Origin: DASROJ01 sp035646975
GTDB lineage: Bacteria > Acidobacteriota > Polarisedimenticolia > JACPZX01 > DASXTC01
Assembly (NCBI GenBank): GCA_035646975.1
Contig: DASROJ010000196.1
Location: 1-16,145 of the forward strand
Direction of reading: 5' to 3'
Length of the DNA stretch: 16,145 bases
In this document: positions 13,986 to 16,145 of the stretch, in pieces
How the letters are laid out: the number at the start of each line of letters is the position of its first letter
Numbering within the stretch: position 1 is the stretch's first letter
Program-made: the position numbers and the translations under genes
Notes under the pieces: model-generated
The model's input: only the letters and a program-made list of their open reading frames with translations
Databases searched by the model: none
Told to the model about the DNA's origin: nothing

Positions 13986-14774
13986 TCAATTCGGAAGGTA
14001 CGGCTTGTCCCACCGCTGGCCGAAAACCTTTCTCATCCGGTCCAGGTAACTCAGGACGGTTTCATTCGGAATCGTGGAGCGGTACGACTCCGACGGTATC
14101 CCGAAGATCCTGTATTGCGCCGTCTTCTGATCGTCCAGCTTCAGCAGGGAGGAAATATGGTCCTGCTGAAGATGGGTCTTGTATTTCGCGAACCAGGCGT
14201 TGACGGTGCCAGCAGCCCCCCACGAACCCGGGCAGCGTCGCTCGTATTCCGCGGTCACCTGCGCCGCGAGCCGCGTCGCTTCGGCATTCGACGCCGCGGT
14301 GGAGGCCTCGCCGTCGGGCAGGGCTCTGAGCTTCGCGAAGAGCGGCCCGGTCGCCTGATCCAGCGCCGTCTTGTTTTTCGCCAGGATCCCTTCGAGCTCC
14401 GCGTCGAGCTGCTGCTGCGCCTCGTTGTCCCTGGTGGTTTCTTCGGAGAACGCGATTCCTACCGATTGGATGGTCTGCATGTACTTCATCGCATCCTGGG
14501 GGCTCTTCATCAGGAAGGCCTGCATGCGGTTTTGCTTTTCCATCGGGTCGAGGCGGGTCAGCTGCTCGTCGATGGCGCTGTTGATCGCCTGCTGCCTGTA
14601 GTTTTCCTCCTGCAACGAGTCGTAGGCCTGGTCCACGGCCTGAGTGAACGGATCGCTTCCGCTGTAACAGCTCGTCGTGAGCTTCGGCACCCTGGCCCAT
14701 GGGTCGGTGGCGGCCGGTGGCGCGGCCAGCGCCGGGCCGGCCGCCAGAAGCAGAAGCCCGGCGATCGATCTCAC
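13986..14774 (-). CDS. Secreted helical protein of unknown function
   Basis: A 262-residue protein not recognised as a named family. It has a signal peptide (MRSIAGLLLLAAGPALA). The mature protein is mostly charged helix, rich in Gln, Asp and Ala (DSLQEENYRQQAINSAIDEQ; DNEAQQQLDAELEGILAKNK), with two cysteines (TTSCYSG and RRCPGS) that could form a disulfide. The start is taken as GTG at 14774, whose GTGA overlaps the stop of the upstream DUF3617 gene; a GTG at 14789 is possible. Neither has a Shine-Dalgarno, so translation is probably coupled. It is therefore expected to be co-expressed with the DUF3617 protein in the cell envelope. Confidence 0.78.
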   Translation of the reverse strand: MRSIAGLLLLAAGPALAAPPAATDPWARVPKLTTSCYSGSDPFTQAVDQAYDSLQEENYRQQAINSAIDEQLTRLDPMEKQNRMQAFLMKSPQDAMKYMQTIQSVGIAFSEETTRDNEAQQQLDAELEGILAKNKTALDQATGPLFAKLRALPDGEASTAASNAEATRLAAQVTAEYERRCPGSWGAAGTVNAWFAKYKTHLQQDHISSLLKLDDQKTAQYRIFGIPSESYRSTIPNETVLSYLDRMRKVFGQRWDKPYLPN

Positions 14775-15220
14775 TGAGGCAGTTCGCACGGGCTGAGCCG
14801 CTTGCCGGTCAGCTTGAGCGTCATGTTGCCTTCCTTCGAGGCGAACTTGATCGTCCCGTCCCAGGCTTCAGCTCCGTTGCGGGTGATTTCGCCGGCGCCC
14901 GTCATCTCCGGTGGTCCCGCGCAGACCGTCTTCCATGTGACCTTCGGTCCTTCCTGCTTGAAGTCGCTGTTGCGGCACTTGTGACGCTCGTCAGCGGCTC
15001 CCGGAGGTTCCTTCCACTCCTTGGCGGAGCAGACCTGGACCTTCTGCGCGGGCAGCGCCATCGGCATCCCCTCCATCGACATCTGGGATGTGACCTCCCA
15101 GAGATCTCCCATCGGTCTTGCCGGAGCGGCCGGTTCGGCGGCGCCGCCGGCAGCGGGCAACGAGCTGAGCGTGACGAACAGCGCGCCTGCGGCGAGGCGC
15201 GGTGCGGACGGCCACTTCAT
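14771..15220 (-). CDS. DUF3617-domain secreted protein
   Basis: A 149-residue exported protein. It begins MKWPSAPRLAAGALFVTLSS as signal peptide. The mature part has the DUF3617 pattern: an opening LWEVTSQMSMEGMPMALPAQ, then four cysteines (VQVCS, HKCRN, KTVCAG, SPCEL) that likely form two disulfides, and AWDGTIKFASKEGNMTLKLTGKR beta strands. Its function is unknown in the family; members are small periplasmic proteins. GGAGG six bases before the ATG at 15220 fixes the start. It is first in a two-gene unit with the secreted helical protein and has a clear promoter upstream. Confidence 0.85.
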   Translation of the reverse strand: MKWPSAPRLAAGALFVTLSSLPAAGGAAEPAAPARPMGDLWEVTSQMSMEGMPMALPAQKVQVCSAKEWKEPPGAADERHKCRNSDFKQEGPKVTWKTVCAGPPEMTGAGEITRNGAEAWDGTIKFASKEGNMTLKLTGKRLSPCELPQ

Positions 15221-15268
15221 CGAATCCCTCCCCCGGTTGAATCGAGCCGGACGGCCCGATGTTCGGCG

Positions 15269-15298
15269 AGAATACGGTGGTTTCCGCTTTTCTGTCAA
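15269..15298 (-). promoter_or_regulatory. Sigma-70 promoter of the DUF3617 unit
   Basis: Minus strand: a perfect TTGACA (15298-15293), 18-bp spacer and TATTCT (15274-15269). The start near 15262 gives a leader of about 42 nt. It is the best sigma-70 match seen in the window and sits in the only AT-richer part of this 142-bp gap. Confidence 0.65.
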
Positions 15299-15362
15299 TC
15301 CTGAAGCGAGCCGTTGAGCGGCCACAAGCCAACGCGGAGGATGGTGGATTGATGACGGGGGC

Positions 15363-15875
15363 TCAACCGAGCGGAACGATTGCGACGTCGAAGGAATCTT
15401 CGCCGGGATCGGGATGGCTCAGCCGCAGCGTGTAACCGCCGCTGCCCGAGGACGGATGGAAGATCACGACCCAGTCGCGCGGAGCGGACGCTGGCCGGCT
15501 GGAGAAGTGATAGATCTCCCGCGGCATCGCGGCGACGGCTTTGAAATCCAACCCGCTGGAGTCGACCAGCTTCAGGCTGTCGCTGAGGAATTCCTCGGCG
15601 AATTTCTGGCGGTCCGGCTCCGTGTAAGGATCGAGCCCGCTCCATACGACGAAGACGGCGATCGCCTTTGCCCCCTCCGGTGCCCGCAGCGAAGAAAGCG
15701 GAGCGTGCGCCTCCCCCACTTCCTCCCATCCATCCACCGACACCGCGATCGGGCCAAAGGGGATCTCCTGCCGAAGCGGAAACGACGTGGACCGGACCTG
15801 CGGCGCGCACCCGGGCGCAATGCACAGGAGGACGAGCGCGGCGATTCGGAGATTACCGAAAACGGGAGTAGGCAT
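15363..15875 (-). CDS. Putative lipoprotein of unknown function
   Basis: A 170-residue protein with a hydrophobic N-terminus ending IAPGC (MPTPVFGNLRIAALVLLCIAPGCAPQ). Cys23 could be lipidated, although Ala rather than Leu or Val at -3 makes a weak lipobox. The rest is a beta-rich domain (IAVSVDGWEEVGEA, AIAVFVVWSGLDPY, DWVVIFHPSSGSGGYTLRLSHPDPGEDSFDVAIVPLG) with no recognised family. The ATG at 15875 overlaps the end of the upstream partial gene by 23 nt, suggesting an operon with it. Confidence 0.7.
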   Translation of the reverse strand: MPTPVFGNLRIAALVLLCIAPGCAPQVRSTSFPLRQEIPFGPIAVSVDGWEEVGEAHAPLSSLRAPEGAKAIAVFVVWSGLDPYTEPDRQKFAEEFLSDSLKLVDSSGLDFKAVAAMPREIYHFSSRPASAPRDWVVIFHPSSGSGGYTLRLSHPDPGEDSFDVAIVPLG

Positions 15876-16145
15876 TTCGGGCCCCCGCGTGCAGCCTGGA
15901 GCCTTGCTGCAGGTTGTCCTGATTCGGAAAGCGCAGCGCGGCGTTGAGCTGCGCCGAGGCATTGACGACGTCGCTGTTGAACTCGCGCATGGAGGCATCG
16001 GGCCAGCGCTCCACCGTGCGCCCCGCCCCTCCTTTCACCTCTCTCCAGGCGTCCGCCTGGAGATCCACCTGGCGCATCAGGTGCGCAAGTCTCCGCGAGG
16101 CCGACTCGGCCGGGTCCTTTGCCGCCGCATCGCCGGCGACAAAAC
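15853..16145 (-). CDS. C-terminal part of an unknown gene (5' end off right edge)
   Basis: The frame is open from the window edge to TAA at 15853, giving 97 visible residues. The visible sequence is helical and charged (AKDPAESASRRLAHLMRQVD, then SMREFNSDVVNASAQLNAAL), resembling a helical-bundle tail, with no recognised domain. It overlaps the start of the putative lipoprotein gene. An internal ATG at 16077 exists, but the open frame continues through it, so a longer gene is more likely. Confidence 0.55.
   Translation of the reverse strand, partial: FVAGDAAAKDPAESASRRLAHLMRQVDLQADAWREVKGGAGRTVERWPDASMREFNSDVVNASAQLNAALRFPNQDNLQQGSRLHAGARNAYSRFR

Overview
The window is high-GC, densely packed bacterial DNA. 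Nearly every gene lies on the minus strand; the one clear exception is the kinase at 11265-13949. Two membrane-anchored Ser/Thr kinases, one with a PD40/TolB-type beta-propeller and one with kinesin-light-chain-like TPRs, together with DUF3617 and chaperone-usher genes, point to a large-genome Gram-negative such as an Acidobacteriota or a deltaproteobacterial/Myxococcota-like lineage. This assignment is an inference from gene content only.

Left part (1-5445, all minus strand, so transcription runs right to left): an apparently self-contained pilus locus. An NtrC-type sigma-54 response regulator (4117-5445) is followed by a 244-bp control region, then two small secreted DUF4402 pilin-like proteins (3369-3872 and 2814-3287), a periplasmic pilus chaperone (1961-2791) and an outer-membrane usher (1964 to beyond base 1). 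The control region has a well-formed -24/-12 element (TGGC-N7-TTGC, 3984-3998), a perfect 16-bp palindrome just upstream (4023-4038) and an inverted repeat in the predicted leader. Both pilin-like proteins end in an alternating beta strand with a penultimate tyrosine, as chaperone-usher subunits do. A strong hairpin separates the two subunit genes, and chaperone and usher overlap by ATGA. The inferred circuit is: unknown signal, then the orphan regulator, then sigma-54-dependent pilus expression. No histidine kinase is in the window, and the usher C-terminus and any tip adhesin lie off the left edge.

Middle part (5741-8554): an RNB-family exoribonuclease lacking N-terminal cold-shock domains is coupled by an ATGA overlap to a 130-residue protein carrying an eRF1-like GPG motif. 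Upstream lies a separately promoted phytanoyl-CoA-dioxygenase-like gene that ends in a stem-loop.

Right part (8669-15875): two divergent receptor-like Ser/Thr kinases share a 115-bp intergenic region. Next is a minus-strand pair (a DUF3617 secreted protein and an unknown secreted helical protein, GTGA overlap) driven by a good sigma-70 promoter. Last come a putative lipoprotein and the 3' end of an unknown gene that leaves the right edge. No tRNA, rRNA, CRISPR array, insertion sequence or integrase was seen.
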